Below, piece after piece: positions 53,629 to 64,000 of a stretch of 64,000 nt of DNA (within the stretch, counting starts at the first letter, position 1; each line of letters opens with the position of its first letter). Made by a program: the position numbers and the translations under genes. This DNA comes from Halomonas smyrnensis AAD6 (GTDB lineage: Bacteria; Pseudomonadota; Gammaproteobacteria; Pseudomonadales; Halomonadaceae): the NCBI RefSeq assembly GCF_000265245.1, contig NZ_AJKS02000015.1, positions 1-64,000 of the forward strand. The letters run 5' to 3'. The notes under the pieces were generated by a model. The model was not told where the DNA came from, ran no database searches, and saw nothing but the letters and a program-made list of their open reading frames with translations.

Positions 53629-55256
53629 GTCCGTTCTCCCGAACGCAGCGGGCTGAAGGCGCGCGACTCCCGCGCCCGGGCGAAGTAGTCGGCCAGGAAG
53701 TCGGCGAAGGACTCGACGTCGGCGGCCTCGATGTCGCCCTGCTGGTGATGGGAGGTCTCCACCAGCTGGTCGAACAGCGCCCCGCGGGCGCGCTCGATGG
53801 GCTCCTCGCGCAGGCGCTCGCCCTGCTCGCCGGCCAGCGCCAGGATCGCCTCGACGAACTCCTCGCCGCTGCTCTCCAGGCGTTCGAGCAGGCGGCCGGA
53901 CGGCGTCAGCGACGGATCCTCGAGCCGCGGCGCCAGCGCCGCCAGGGCGTCGGCGTGGGGCGTGCCCTGCTCGAGGCGATCCAGCAGCGCGGCGATCTCG
54001 CCGAGCCCCTCGAAGATCTCGCCGCCCCAGTCGGCAATCGAGCGCTTGGCGCCGTGGTGGTCGAGGCGCAGCTCCGGGTCGCGCCCGCGGGACACCACCA
54101 GGCGACGGTTGAAGTCCAGGTGCTCGCACTCCTCGTCGGAGATCCAGGGGCTGTCGGTGAGCAGGCACCACAGCAGGAAGACGTCGATGAAGCGGCTCTG
54201 GTGGGCGTCGATGCCCAGCGGGTCGAAAGGATTGAGGTCCAGGCAGCGCACCTCGATGTACTCCACGCCGCGAGCCTCCAGCGCCTGACTGGGCGTCTCG
54301 TCGTGACGCGCCACTCGCTTGGGCCGAATGTCGCTGTAGTACTCGTTCTCGATCTGCAGGATGTTGGCGTTGAGCTGGTACCACTCGTCGTCCACCCGCA
54401 CGCCGCGGGCCTCGTAGTCGGGCCAGGGCGTGAAGATGGCGTGGCGCAGGGTGTTGACGTAGTTCGACAGCGAGTTGAAGCAGATCTTGAGCTGCTCCTG
54501 CACCTTGTTCTGGTAGCCCAGGTCGGACATGCGCAGGCTGGTCGCATGGCGCGAGACCAGCGTCTCGTCGCCGTGGGCCTCGAGCCCCTCCGGCACCCGG
54601 CCGTCGGGCAGGAAGCTGCGGTCGACCGCCGGCGAGGCGCCGAACAGGTACAGCAGCAGCCAGCTGTGGCGGCGGAAGTTGCGGATCAGCGCGAAATAGC
54701 GCGCCGAGCGATAGTCCTGCATCGCCGTCTCGCCCTCGCCGTCCAGCTCGCGCAGCAGGGTGAACAGGTCGTCGGGTAGCGAGACGTTGTAGTGCACCCC
54801 GGCGATCGCCTGCATGATCCGCCCGTAGCGCACGTCCAGGCCACGGCGATAGACGTGCTTCATGCGCCCCACGTTGGAGTCGCCGTAGTCGGCGATCGGC
54901 ACGCTGTCGTTGCCGTCGAGCCGGGCCGGCATGCTGGCCGGCCAGATCCGCTCCTCGTCCAGCTGGCGATAGCTGAAGCGGTGCAGGTCGGCGAGGAAAT
55001 CCAGGGCGTCTTCCGGGCGGCTGTAGACCGGCGTGATGTACTCCAGCAGCGCCTCGGAGTAGTCGGTGGTGATGTGCGGATGGGTGAGCTTGGAGCCCAG
55101 CGCCCGGGGATGCGGGCTCTGGGCGATGCGCCCCGCGGCGTCGACGCGCAGCCCTTCCTTCTCGATGCCGCGGCGCAGACGACCGAAACGCCCCTGGTCG
55201 GCCAGCCGGCCGAGGCGCTCGATGTGGGGGGAAAGCGGTTCGGACAAGGTGATCAC
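53625..55256 (-). CDS. gshA: Glutamate-cysteine ligase GshA
   Basis: First and rate-limiting step of glutathione synthesis. The 543-residue protein is of the gammaproteobacterial type: GIEKEGLRVDAAGRIAQSPHPRALGSKLTHPHITTDYSEALLEYITPV, ERIWPASMPA, YGRIMQAIAGVHYNVSLP, ASPAVDRSF and YIEVRCLDLNPFDPLGI. The start is assigned to GTG (VITLSEPLSPHIERL) because no ATG lies in the right place; a TTG three codons on is an alternative. dsbB is coupled downstream. Confidence 0.95.
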   Translation of the reverse strand: MITLSEPLSPHIERLGRLADQGRFGRLRRGIEKEGLRVDAAGRIAQSPHPRALGSKLTHPHITTDYSEALLEYITPVYSRPEDALDFLADLHRFSYRQLDEERIWPASMPARLDGNDSVPIADYGDSNVGRMKHVYRRGLDVRYGRIMQAIAGVHYNVSLPDDLFTLLRELDGEGETAMQDYRSARYFALIRNFRRHSWLLLYLFGASPAVDRSFLPDGRVPEGLEAHGDETLVSRHATSLRMSDLGYQNKVQEQLKICFNSLSNYVNTLRHAIFTPWPDYEARGVRVDDEWYQLNANILQIENEYYSDIRPKRVARHDETPSQALEARGVEYIEVRCLDLNPFDPLGIDAHQSRFIDVFLLWCLLTDSPWISDEECEHLDFNRRLVVSRGRDPELRLDHHGAKRSIADWGGEIFEGLGEIAALLDRLEQGTPHADALAALAPRLEDPSLTPSGRLLERLESSGEEFVEAILALAGEQGERLREEPIERARGALFDQLVETSHHQQGDIEAADVESFADFLADYFARARESRAFSPLRSGERT

Positions 55257-55383
55257 CCCGTGTCGGGGACGCCGGTGCCGGCGTCCCGGTGGACGTTTCG
55301 GGCGCCTCGGCACCCGCAAAGACCTCAGATTATGGTGCCGAAACTCGGCGATTCAAGGTAAGCCGGCTAATCGACCGCCCGGC

Positions 55384-57756
55384 CTACTTATCCTTCCTGG
55401 CCTTGAGCATCGCCGCGCCCAGAGCACCGAGCTGGCCGTCGTTCTGGCCGCCACCCTGCTGCCCCTTGCCGCCCTGCCCCTGGCCGCGACCGCCGCCGCC
55501 CTTGCGCGGGGCCTTGCGGCCCTGGCGCTCGCCGCCACGCCTGGTCGGCTGGCCGTCCTCGCCGGGCTGGTCGTCGAGGCGCATGGAGAGCCCGACGCGG
55601 GCGCGCTCGAGATCCACGCTCATCACCTTGACCTTGACGATGTCGCCGGCCTTGACCACCGAGCGCGGGTCCTCGACGAAGGTGTCGGACAGCGCCGAGA
55701 TGTGCACCAGGCCGTCCTGATGCACGCCGATGTCGACGAAGGCGCCGAAGTGGGTGACGTTGGTGACGCTGCCCTCGAGCACCATGCCGGGCTCCAGGTC
55801 CCTGAGCGTCTCGACGCCCTCGCGGAACTCGGCCGCCTTGAACTCGGGGCGCGGGTCGCGGCCCGGCTTGTCGAGCTCCTTGAGGATATCGCTGACGGTG
55901 GGCACGCCGAAGCGCTCGTCGGCGAAGTCGGCGGGCTTCAAGGCCTTGAGGGTGGCGCTGTCGCCGATCAGCCCGCCCAGCTCGCGCCGGCTCCGTTGGG
56001 CGATGCGCTCGACCAGCGGATAGGCCTCGGGGTGCACGGCGCTGGCGTCCAGCGGATTGTCGCCGCCCATGATGCGCAGGAAGCCGGCGCACTGCTCGAA
56101 GGTCTTGGGCCCCAGGCGGCTGACGTCGAGCAGCTGCTTGCGGCTGGCGAAGGCGCCCTCGGCGTCGCGGCGGGCGACGATGTTCTCGGCCAGCCCCGCA
56201 TTGAGGCCGGCGACCCGCGACAGCAGCGCGCTGGAGGCGGTATTCAGATCGACGCCCACGGCGTTGACGCAGTCCTCGATCACCGCCTCCAGGCTGCGCG
56301 AGAGCTGCACCTGGGAGACGTCGTGCTGGTACTGGCCGACGCCGATCGACTTCGGCTCGATCTTGACCAGCTCGGCCAGCGGATCCTGCAGCCGGCGGGC
56401 GATGGAGACCGCGCCGCGGATGGTCACGTCGAGCTCGGGCAGCTCCCGGGCGGCGTATTCCGAGGCCGAGTACACCGAGGCGCCGGCCTCGCTGACCATG
56501 ACCTTGGACAGCCGCCGCTTGTCGGCCAGCGCCTTGACCAGATCGCCGGCCAGCCTGTCGGTCTCGCGGCTGGCGGTGCCGTTGCCCACCGCCACCAGGG
56601 CCACGTCGTGCTTGTTCACCAGCCGCGCCAGCACGGCCAGCGACTCGTCCCACTGGTTGCGCGGGGCATGGGGGAAGATGGTGGCGTGCTCGAGGAAGCG
56701 GCCGGTGGCGTCGACCACCGCCACCTTGCAGCCGGTGCGCAGGCCCGGGTCGATGGCAAGCGTGGCCTTCTGGCCCGCCGGCGCGGCCAGCAGCAGGTCC
56801 TTGAGGTTGGCGGCGAACACCTCGATGGCCTCGAGCTCGGCGCGCTCGCGCAGCCGGCCCATCAGCTCGGTCTCGAGATGGGTGTAGAGCTTGACCCGCC
56901 AGGTCCAGCGCACCACCTCGGCCAGCCAGCGATCGGCGGGACGGCCCTGATCGGCGATCTCGAAGTGCTTTGCGATCGCCACCTGGGCCGGATGCACGGC
57001 GGCCTCCTCCTCGCCGGGCAGGCGCAGGGTCAGCGCCAGCACGCCCTCGTTGCGGCCGCGGAACATCGCCAGCGCCCGGTGCGAGGGCGCCTTGGCCAGC
57101 GGCTCGTCGTGCTCGAAGTAGTCGGAGAACTTGGCGCCCTCCTGCTCCTTGCCGGCGATCAGCCGCGAGGAGAGCTCGCCGTCGCTCCACAGCCGCTCGC
57201 GCAGCCGGCCGACCAGCTCGGCCTCCTCGGCGAAGCGCTCCATCAGGATCTGCTTGGCGCCGTCCAGGGCGGCCTTGGCGTCCTCGATGGCGGGAATATC
57301 GCCGTCGGCGGCACGCAGGTAGTTCGCGGCCTCGGCCTCGGGGTCGCGCGAGGGGTCGGCCAGCAGCGCGTCCGCCAGCGGCTCGAGGCCGGCCTCGCGG
57401 GCGATCTGCGCCTTGGTGCGACGCTTCTTGCGATACGGCAGATAGAGGTCTTCCAGGCGCTGCTTGGTGTCGGCGGCGCGGAGGCTGGCGGTGAGCTCGG
57501 GCGTCAGCTTGCCCTGCTCGTCGATGCTGGCCAGCACCGCCTCGCGGCGCTCCTCCAGCTCGCGCAGGTAGCCCAGCCGCTCGTGCAGCTGGCGCAGCTG
57601 GGTGTCATCCAGCCCGCCGGTGACTTCCTTGCGGTAGCGGGCGATGAAGGGCACGGTGGCCCCGCCGTCGAGCAGTTCCACGGTGGCCGACACCTGGGGC
57701 CCGCGAACGCCGAGCTCTTCGGCGAGACGATCGATGATCTTGGCTTGTGCGTCCAT
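55384..57756 (-). CDS. tex: Tex-family transcription accessory RNA-binding protein
   Basis: A 790-residue nucleic-acid-binding protein of the Tex/Spt6 family. Domains in order are an N-terminal HTH and helical region ([23 protein letters not shown]), a YqgF/RuvC-like domain ([19 protein letters not shown]), helix-hairpin-helix repeats ([20 protein letters not shown]), and an S1 domain near 645-720 ([31 protein letters not shown]). A Gly/Arg/Gln-rich tail follows. AAGGA precedes ATG. It is monocistronic between gshA and msrB. Confidence 0.95.
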   Translation of the reverse strand: MDAQAKIIDRLAEELGVRGPQVSATVELLDGGATVPFIARYRKEVTGGLDDTQLRQLHERLGYLRELEERREAVLASIDEQGKLTPELTASLRAADTKQRLEDLYLPYRKKRRTKAQIAREAGLEPLADALLADPSRDPEAEAANYLRAADGDIPAIEDAKAALDGAKQILMERFAEEAELVGRLRERLWSDGELSSRLIAGKEQEGAKFSDYFEHDEPLAKAPSHRALAMFRGRNEGVLALTLRLPGEEEAAVHPAQVAIAKHFEIADQGRPADRWLAEVVRWTWRVKLYTHLETELMGRLRERAELEAIEVFAANLKDLLLAAPAGQKATLAIDPGLRTGCKVAVVDATGRFLEHATIFPHAPRNQWDESLAVLARLVNKHDVALVAVGNGTASRETDRLAGDLVKALADKRRLSKVMVSEAGASVYSASEYAARELPELDVTIRGAVSIARRLQDPLAELVKIEPKSIGVGQYQHDVSQVQLSRSLEAVIEDCVNAVGVDLNTASSALLSRVAGLNAGLAENIVARRDAEGAFASRKQLLDVSRLGPKTFEQCAGFLRIMGGDNPLDASAVHPEAYPLVERIAQRSRRELGGLIGDSATLKALKPADFADERFGVPTVSDILKELDKPGRDPRPEFKAAEFREGVETLRDLEPGMVLEGSVTNVTHFGAFVDIGVHQDGLVHISALSDTFVEDPRSVVKAGDIVKVKVMSVDLERARVGLSMRLDDQPGEDGQPTRRGGERQGRKAPRKGGGGRGQGQGGKGQQGGGQNDGQLGALGAAMLKARKDK

Positions 57757-57842
57757 GTAATCCTTGGCAATCCGGGACAGACGATCGCGACAAGGTACCA
57801 CACCCCCGGCGGCGCCGGGAGGCGCCGCGGCTCGCGCTTCGC

Positions 57843-58349
57843 TCAGGCGCCCGAGGCGGGCACGAAGCGCAGCGCCAGGCCGTTGTTGCACCAGCGCAGC
57901 CCGCTGGGCTCGGGGCCGTCCTCGAACACGTGGCCCTGATGGCCGCCGCAGCGGGCGCAGTGGTATTCGGTGCGCGGGATCAGCAGGACCAGATCCAGCT
58001 CCGTCAGCAGATGCCCCTCCACGTGGGTGAAGAAGCTCGGCCAGCCGGTGCCGGAGTCGTACTTCATGTCGCTGGTGAAGAGCGTCAGATCGCAGCCGGC
58101 ACAGCGGTACTCGCCCTCGCGGGTCTCCTTGTCCAGGGGGCTCGAGAACGCTGGCTCGGTGCCGGCCTCGCGCAGGATCTCGAAGCGCGCCTCGGACAGC
58201 CGCTCGCGCCATTCGGCCTCGCTAAGCTCGAGCGTCTCGAGGCCGGAAGCAGGCTCGAGGTCGAGCTTGGGCCGCGCCAGGGCCAGGCCCGGCAGCACGC
58301 CGGCCAGGCCGCCGATCCCCAGCAGTCCCAGGAAATTGCGTCGTTTCAT
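57843..58349 (-). CDS. msrB: Methionine-(R)-sulfoxide reductase MsrB with Tat-type signal peptide
   Basis: Reduces methionine-R-sulfoxide. The N-terminus [21 protein letters not shown] carries a twin-arginine motif (RRNFLG) followed by a mild hydrophobic stretch ending ALA, so export through Tat is predicted. The catalytic domain has two zinc pairs, C83/C86 and C131/C134, GTGWPSFF, and resolving/catalytic C154 in [13 protein letters not shown]. The usual motif is RYCINS, so the NNG after Cys is a mild variant. 168 residues. Cytoplasmic MsrB lacks such a leader; a periplasmic repair role is inferred. Confidence 0.88.
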   Translation of the reverse strand: MKRRNFLGLLGIGGLAGVLPGLALARPKLDLEPASGLETLELSEAEWRERLSEARFEILREAGTEPAFSSPLDKETREGEYRCAGCDLTLFTSDMKYDSGTGWPSFFTHVEGHLLTELDLVLLIPRTEYHCARCGGHQGHVFEDGPEPSGLRWCNNGLALRFVPASGA

Positions 58350-58427
58350 GATGCGCCTCCGTTGATACGAGATGGCCCTTGGTCGGCCCCGCCACCACAT
58401 CCTTACCTTCACGGCGGACTCACGGCC

Positions 58428-58462
58428 AAAAAAGGAGGGAGCCGCCGGATGGCGCCTCCCTC
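58428..58462 (-). terminator. Intrinsic terminator after pckA
   Basis: A 12-bp stem with one mismatch (58435-58446 with 58451-58462) and an ATCC loop; on the minus strand it is followed by six T residues (58433-58428). A second, tight 8-bp hairpin CCGGCGCC/GGCGCCGG lies at 58469-58486. Confidence 0.88.
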
Positions 58463-58498
58463 TGGGACCCGGCGCCGAGGCGCCGGTTCATCGAACGA

Positions 58499-60046
<1,548 letters not shown>

Positions 60047-60281
60047 GTGGCGATTCCTGGGCCTCGAGGCCCTTCTCTCTCGTTTGCCGGGCGTCCGCGA
60101 TGCGGTCTCGTCCCATCCCCGGAGGCCGCTTGCGGTTGACCGTCTTGTGAGGCGACGACCGGAACGCGGATGAGTCCGGGGAGTATGACAAACAAGTCGA
60201 GTGGCAGGAAATGCCGCCAGATCAACGACTTTCTCGTAATTTTACTAGCGCCGACGACCCTGGCGACGCGCCGGCGCCGGC

Positions 60282-61157
60282 TCAGTGGACGGTCGGGGGC
60301 GGGCCCTCGGGGTCCTCGAGCATCGCCTCCACCTCGGCGAGGGTGAACTCGTAGCGGGTGTGGCAGAAGTGGCACTGGGTGGCGATGCCGCCCTGCTCGG
60401 CGAGGATGTCGCGCAGCTCGGCGCTGCCCAGCGACAGCAGGGCGCCGGCGATGCGCTCGCGGGAGCAGGTGCAGGCGAAGCGCAGCGCCTTGGGCTCGAA
60501 GACCCGCACGGTCTCCTCGTGATAGAGACGGTGCAGCAGCTCGCGCTGTTCGACCCCGAGCAGCTCGGCGTCGGACAGGGTCGAGGCCAGGTGCACGGTG
60601 CGCTCCCAGGCGTCGTCGTCCTGGTTCTGCGCCTCGTCGGGCAGGCGCTGCAGCAGCAGGCCGGCGGCACGCTGGCCGTCGTCGGCCAGCCACAGGCGGG
60701 TGGGCAGCTGCTCGGACTGGGCGAAGTAGTCCTCCAGGCAGCCGGCCAGGCTGTCGCGGGTCAGCGCCACGATGCCCTGATAGCGATGGCCCTCGCGCGG
60801 GTCCAGGGTGATGGTCACCTTGCCCTGGCCGACCAGCTCGGTGAAGCTCGCGTCCTCGGCGGGGATCGCCGCGTCCTCGTCCAGCCGGGCGATGGCGCGC
60901 AGCTCGCCGCCGGGGTTGGACTCGGCCATCAGCAGCGACAGCGGGCCGTCGCCGCGGACCTCGATGCTCATGGTGCCGTCGAGCTTGACGGTCTCGGTAA
61001 GCAGGGCCACCGCGGCCAGCAGCTCGCCCAGCTGGCGGGTCACCGCCGGGGGATACTCGTGGCGCTCCATGACCTCGGCGTGCGCCTCCTGGAGGGTGAC
61101 GATCTCGCCGCGGACATTGGTCTCCTCGAAGAGGAAACGCTGAATCTGATCACTCAT
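60282..61157 (-). CDS. hslO: Redox-regulated chaperone Hsp33 (HslO)
   Basis: Holdase chaperone switched on by oxidation and unfolding. The 291-residue protein ends with the zinc-coordinating redox switch C229-x-C231 and C262-xx-C265 (CTC and CHFC). The N-terminal substrate domain has [30 protein letters not shown] and [19 protein letters not shown]. The start [12 protein letters not shown] has AGG upstream. hslR is 135 bases further upstream on the same strand. Confidence 0.95.
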   Translation of the reverse strand: MSDQIQRFLFEETNVRGEIVTLQEAHAEVMERHEYPPAVTRQLGELLAAVALLTETVKLDGTMSIEVRGDGPLSLLMAESNPGGELRAIARLDEDAAIPAEDASFTELVGQGKVTITLDPREGHRYQGIVALTRDSLAGCLEDYFAQSEQLPTRLWLADDGQRAAGLLLQRLPDEAQNQDDDAWERTVHLASTLSDAELLGVEQRELLHRLYHEETVRVFEPKALRFACTCSRERIAGALLSLGSAELRDILAEQGGIATQCHFCHTRYEFTLAEVEAMLEDPEGPPPTVH

Positions 61158-61292
61158 GATGCTTGCCTGATCGTAATGAAATCGGGAAGTCGGGATGGAT
61201 ATAGGATAGGGAAGACGATGACCCCAGGGCGCGGAAGGTGCGCCCCGCGCGTCTTCCCGCGCCGGCGACACCGGTGTCTCGCGCCGCTCGGC

Positions 61293-61669
<377 letters not shown>

Positions 61670-61673
<4 letters not shown>

Positions 61674-62347
61674 GCGCCCTCCTCGTCGCCGGGCCGCTCC
61701 TGGGGCAGGATGGCGGCGAAGCGGTCGAGGGCGATGAACTCCTCGAGTGCCTTCTCGGGCCGCCGGCTGTCGGGCTGCTTGATGCCCAGCAGGTGGCGGA
61801 TGCCGTACTCGCGGGCGCTCTCCAGCACCGCCGCGTTGTCGTCGATGAACAGCGTGCGGGCCGGGTCGAAGGGCTCGACCTCCTGCAGCGAGAACCAGAA
61901 CTCCTGGGCCTCCTTGGGCACGCCGAGATCGGCGGAAGAGACGATGGCGTCCAGGTAGTCCTCCAGCCCGGTCAGCGGCAGCTTCAGCGCCAGGCTCTCG
62001 CGGTCGGCGTTGGTGGCCAGCACCACGCGTGGATGGGCGCGCTTCAGCCAGCGCAGGAAGTCCAGGGCGTCGCTGCGCAGGCCGATCAGGTGCTGAACCT
62101 CGCGCTTGAGCGCCAGGATGTCGACGTCCAGCTCGTGGCTCCAGTAGGCCAGGCTGTACCAGTTGAGCGTGCCCTGCTCGCGCAGGATGCGCGCGCGGAT
62201 CGCCTCCTGACTCGCCTCGTCGAGCCGGTGAAGCTCCACGTAGCGGCGCGGCAGGTGCTCCAGCCAGAAGTGGCTGTCGAAGTGCAGGTCCAGCAGGGTG
62301 CCGTCCATGTCGAGAAGGACGGTATCGATGGCGCGCCAGTCGATCAT
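61670..62347 (-). CDS. yrfG: GMP/IMP nucleotidase YrfG (HAD family)
   Basis: A 225-residue HAD-superfamily 5'-nucleotidase. The catalytic motif is DMDGTLLDLHFDSHFW (the DLHFD run is characteristic of YrfG), motif II Thr is in LATNADRESL, the Lys motif is GVPKEAQEFW and metal acids are in [18 protein letters not shown] sits six bases before ATG. E. coli YrfG prefers GMP and IMP; specificity here is by homology. Coupled to hslR. Confidence 0.92.
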
Positions 62348-62749
62348 GGGACTCCTTAGGGATGGACGCCTGTCGGGCGGGTCGGCGACGACGCGGTGAC
62401 GTCCGCCGGGGGAAAGACGTGGTAGTGTACCCAAACGATGCCGAGGACGCATTCCAGCGCCCGACCGCCACGGGCTATCGCCCCGATTGTCGCTATCAAT
62501 TTAGTGGATGATGAGGCTGGTCCGTCGACAGGCCTTCGCGAGGGCGCTGTAAACCCTTCCATGGGCGCCACCGACGCCCTGCGGCGCTTAAGCTTCCTGC
62601 GCCGCTGGCAGGGCCGGTGCTGGCCATCCATGGCCAGCCCGTTCGAAGCAGTGCTTCTCACCCCTGGCGTAGGACCCTCGCTTCGACCTGTCCACGGCGT
62701 CTCTCATCATGTTCCACTGCAATGGCCCCGCCGAACGACCGGAGATCCC
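62348..62749. repeat. Intergenic region with copy C of the dispersed element
   Basis: About 400 bases between divergent yrfG and nudE. Positions 62529-62578 (CAGGCCTTCGCGAGGGCGC ... TGGGCGCCACCGACGCC) match copies at 11118 and 19574. Further on, GCTGGCCAT-CC-ATGGCCAGC (62619-62638) is a hairpin equivalent to the ATGCCATCCATGGCAT hairpin of copy A. GACCTGTCCACGG near 62689 is an imperfect complement of the left end. No gene is supported here. Confidence 0.65.
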
Positions 62750-63337
62750 ATGACCGACGACCATGCCCCCCACAAGCCGCACGTCCTGGCCCGGCGCAGC
62801 GTCGCCCGCAGCCGGCTGTTCAACGTCGAGGAGATGGAACTGCGCTTTTCCAACGGCGCCGAGCGCACCTTCGAGCGGCTGGGCGGCACCGGGCGCGGCG
62901 TCGGCGCGGTGATGATCGTGGCCATGCCCGACCCCGAGCACGTGCTGCTGATCCGCGAGTACGCCGCCGGCGTCGAGGACTACGCCCTGACCCTGCCCAA
63001 GGGGCTGGTGGATCCGGGCGAGGACCTGGTCACGGCGGCCAATCGCGAGCTGATGGAGGAATGCGGCTTCGGCGCCCATCGCCTGGAGCCGCTGGTGGAG
63101 CTGACCCTGGCGCCGAACTACATGCGTCACCGCATGCAGGTGATGCTGGCCACCGATCTCTACCCGAAGCGCCTGCCCGGCGACGAGCCGGAGCCGCTGA
63201 TCGTCGAGACCCACGCCATCGACGAGATCGGCGCACTGCTGGCCCGGGAGGACTTCCACGAGGCCCGCGCCATCGCGGCCCTCTACATCGCCCGTGACAA
63301 GGTGCGCACCGAGAACGCCAGCCCCTCGATCTGGTAG
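62750..63337 (+). CDS. nudE: ADP compounds hydrolase NudE
   Basis: Nudix hydrolase acting on ADP-ribose, NADH and Ap3A in E. coli. The 195-residue protein has the box GLVDPGEDLVTAANRELMEECGF, preceded by VLLIREYAAGVEDYALTLPK, and APNYMRHRMQVMLATDLYP as in the E. coli protein. GGAGA seven bases before ATG fixes the start against a much longer upstream frame that runs through the repeat region. It is divergent from yrfG as in E. coli. Confidence 0.94.
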   Translation: MTDDHAPHKPHVLARRSVARSRLFNVEEMELRFSNGAERTFERLGGTGRGVGAVMIVAMPDPEHVLLIREYAAGVEDYALTLPKGLVDPGEDLVTAANRELMEECGFGAHRLEPLVELTLAPNYMRHRMQVMLATDLYPKRLPGDEPEPLIVETHAIDEIGALLAREDFHEARAIAALYIARDKVRTENASPSIW

Positions 63338-63346
63338 GCCCGACCG

Positions 63347-63382
63347 AAAAACGCCGCTTCCCCGGCACACGGGGAAGCGGCG
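63347..63382. terminator. Bidirectional terminator after nudE
   Basis: A 12-bp perfect stem (63352-63363 with 63371-63382) and a 7-base loop; A5 on the left gives a T5 tract for the converging minus-strand oxidoreductase. Confidence 0.88.
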
Positions 63383-63403
63383 AGCTGGTGAGGCCTTGGC
63401 GTC

Positions 63404-64000
63404 TCAGCCCCTGGCGTGCAGCCGGCGCGGCAGGCTGCCGCCTTCCTTGAGCTTGACCCAGCGTCCCTGGCGATAGCTGTCCAGCCCCGCCTCGAGCAGG
63501 CTCATCACGTCCAGCGCCTCGTCGACGCTCACCGGCGGCGGCGTGCCGCGCAGCAGGGTGCGGGCGATGGCGTCGTAGTAGGCGCGGTAGTCGCCCGGCA
63601 CGGCCTCGACCTCCTCGCGCACCAGCGAGACGGCCTCGCCCTCCCCTTCGTTCAGCGTCAGCCGCCCCGGCGACGGGTCGACGCCCCAGGCCGGCTGCGG
63701 AATCTCGCCGGCCTTGAGCCAGTCTTCCTGCGGGTCGAGGCCGTACTTGATGAAGCTGCCGCGGGTGCCGTTGACCCGCCAGCGCGGCGTGGGCTCGGCC
63801 ACCAGGGTGCTGGCCTTGAGCGTGACGCGCAGTCGGTCGTATTCGAGCACCGCCTGGAAGTCGTCGTCGATCTCGGCGCCGTCACGCAGCGTGGCGAGCT
63901 CCAGCAGGATGGCGCGGGGCATGCCGAACAGCGCCCGGGCCTGATCGAGCAGGTGCGGCCCCAGGTCGAACCAGATACCGCTGCCGGGGCGATGCTGCTC
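63404..64000 (-). CDS. Gfo/Idh/MocA family oxidoreductase, C-terminal part (cut by window edge)
   Basis: The last 198 residues of an NAD(P)-dependent oxidoreductase; the frame stays open to the window edge. The visible part is the C-terminal beta-sheet domain, with SGIWFDLGPHLLDQARALFG (the His of the catalytic GxHxxD-like region), FIKYGLDPQEDWLKAG and a terminal SLLEAGLDSYRQGRWVKL, typical of the YdgJ/YhhX-like branch. The Rossmann nucleotide domain lies outside, so the cofactor and substrate (often a sugar or polyol) cannot be stated. Confidence 0.85.
   Translation of the reverse strand, partial: EQHRPGSGIWFDLGPHLLDQARALFGMPRAILLELATLRDGAEIDDDFQAVLEYDRLRVTLKASTLVAEPTPRWRVNGTRGSFIKYGLDPQEDWLKAGEIPQPAWGVDPSPGRLTLNEGEGEAVSLVREEVEAVPGDYRAYYDAIARTLLRGTPPPVSVDEALDVMSLLEAGLDSYRQGRWVKLKEGGSLPRRLHARG

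Noticed and set aside
55066-57939. 957-codon plus-strand frame opposite gshA and tex
   Set aside because: Same GC-skew artefact; biased composition and no motifs, while the opposite strand encodes full Tex with S1 and YqgF domains.

Overview
The window is GC-rich chromosomal DNA from a gammaproteobacterium, most likely of the Halomonadaceae (Halomonas or a close relative). I infer this from three things: gene order that mixes Escherichia coli and Pseudomonas blocks, high GC with strongly GC-biased third codon positions, and a very acidic trimeric-type porin as expected of a salt-living cell. Almost everything is core genome. I see no prophage, integrase, insertion sequence, CRISPR array or defence island.

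Layout. 1-13 kb: mutL (cut by the window edge)-amiB-tsaE-nnr on the minus strand, divergent queG, then orn/rsgA, a rhodanese and psd, followed by the whole EF-P set epmA, efp, epmB. This matches the E. coli 94-minute region. Between psd and epmA lies a small zinc-ribbon membrane gene broken by a one-base frameshift. 13-31 kb: leuA behind a possible attenuator leader, an unusual voltage-gated ion channel, serB, parC, parE, yqiA, pgi, divergent cmoA-cmoB, cysD-cysN, and cpdA-yqiB-nudF. 31-46 kb: greB, a Met-repeat EF-hand protein, rsmC-cmoM, tRNA-Arg(CCU), an Old Yellow Enzyme, a membrane diguanylate cyclase, two small exported proteins, a porin and a coiled-coil ProQ/FinO protein. 42-53 kb: folA-thyA, lgt, a TSUP permease coupled to a degenerate sensor/receiver protein, an NRDE protein, ptsP, rppH, a HAD phosphatase, mdh and rsd; this resembles the Pseudomonas aeruginosa ptsP-lgt-thyA region. 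53-64 kb: gshA-dsbB, tex, a Tat-exported MsrB, pckA-hslO-hslR-yrfG and divergent nudE (E. coli-like order), then the C-terminal part of a Gfo/Idh/MocA oxidoreductase.

Functional themes. Translation and RNA quality are heavily represented: EF-P with both lysylation enzymes, the three cmo5U34 tRNA enzymes CmoA, CmoB and CmoM, RsgA, RsmC, QueG, TsaE, Orn, RppH, GreB, Tex, HslR and a ProQ-like chaperone. Redox and sulfur chemistry form a second theme: CysDN, GshA, DsbB, MsrB, HslO, rhodanese and a TSUP permease. Central carbon is represented by Pgi, Mdh, PckA and PtsP.

The least expected signals are mostly outside the standard gene calls. (1) Heptanucleotide tandem repeats with consensus CGCTNGG/CGCTTGT sit exactly at the 3' ends of leuA, parE and mdh, in two cases swallowing the stop codon. 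(2) A dispersed roughly 50-bp noncoding element occurs at three intergenic sites. (3) A bacterial voltage-gated channel has a native TFEDWTD selectivity filter, resembling the engineered calcium-selective CavAb. (4) A leader ORF and hairpin precede leuA. (5) Several odd protein architectures occur: coiled-coil ProQ, a kinase-less membrane receiver protein, a hexad-Met EF-hand protein and a duplicated exported beta-domain protein.
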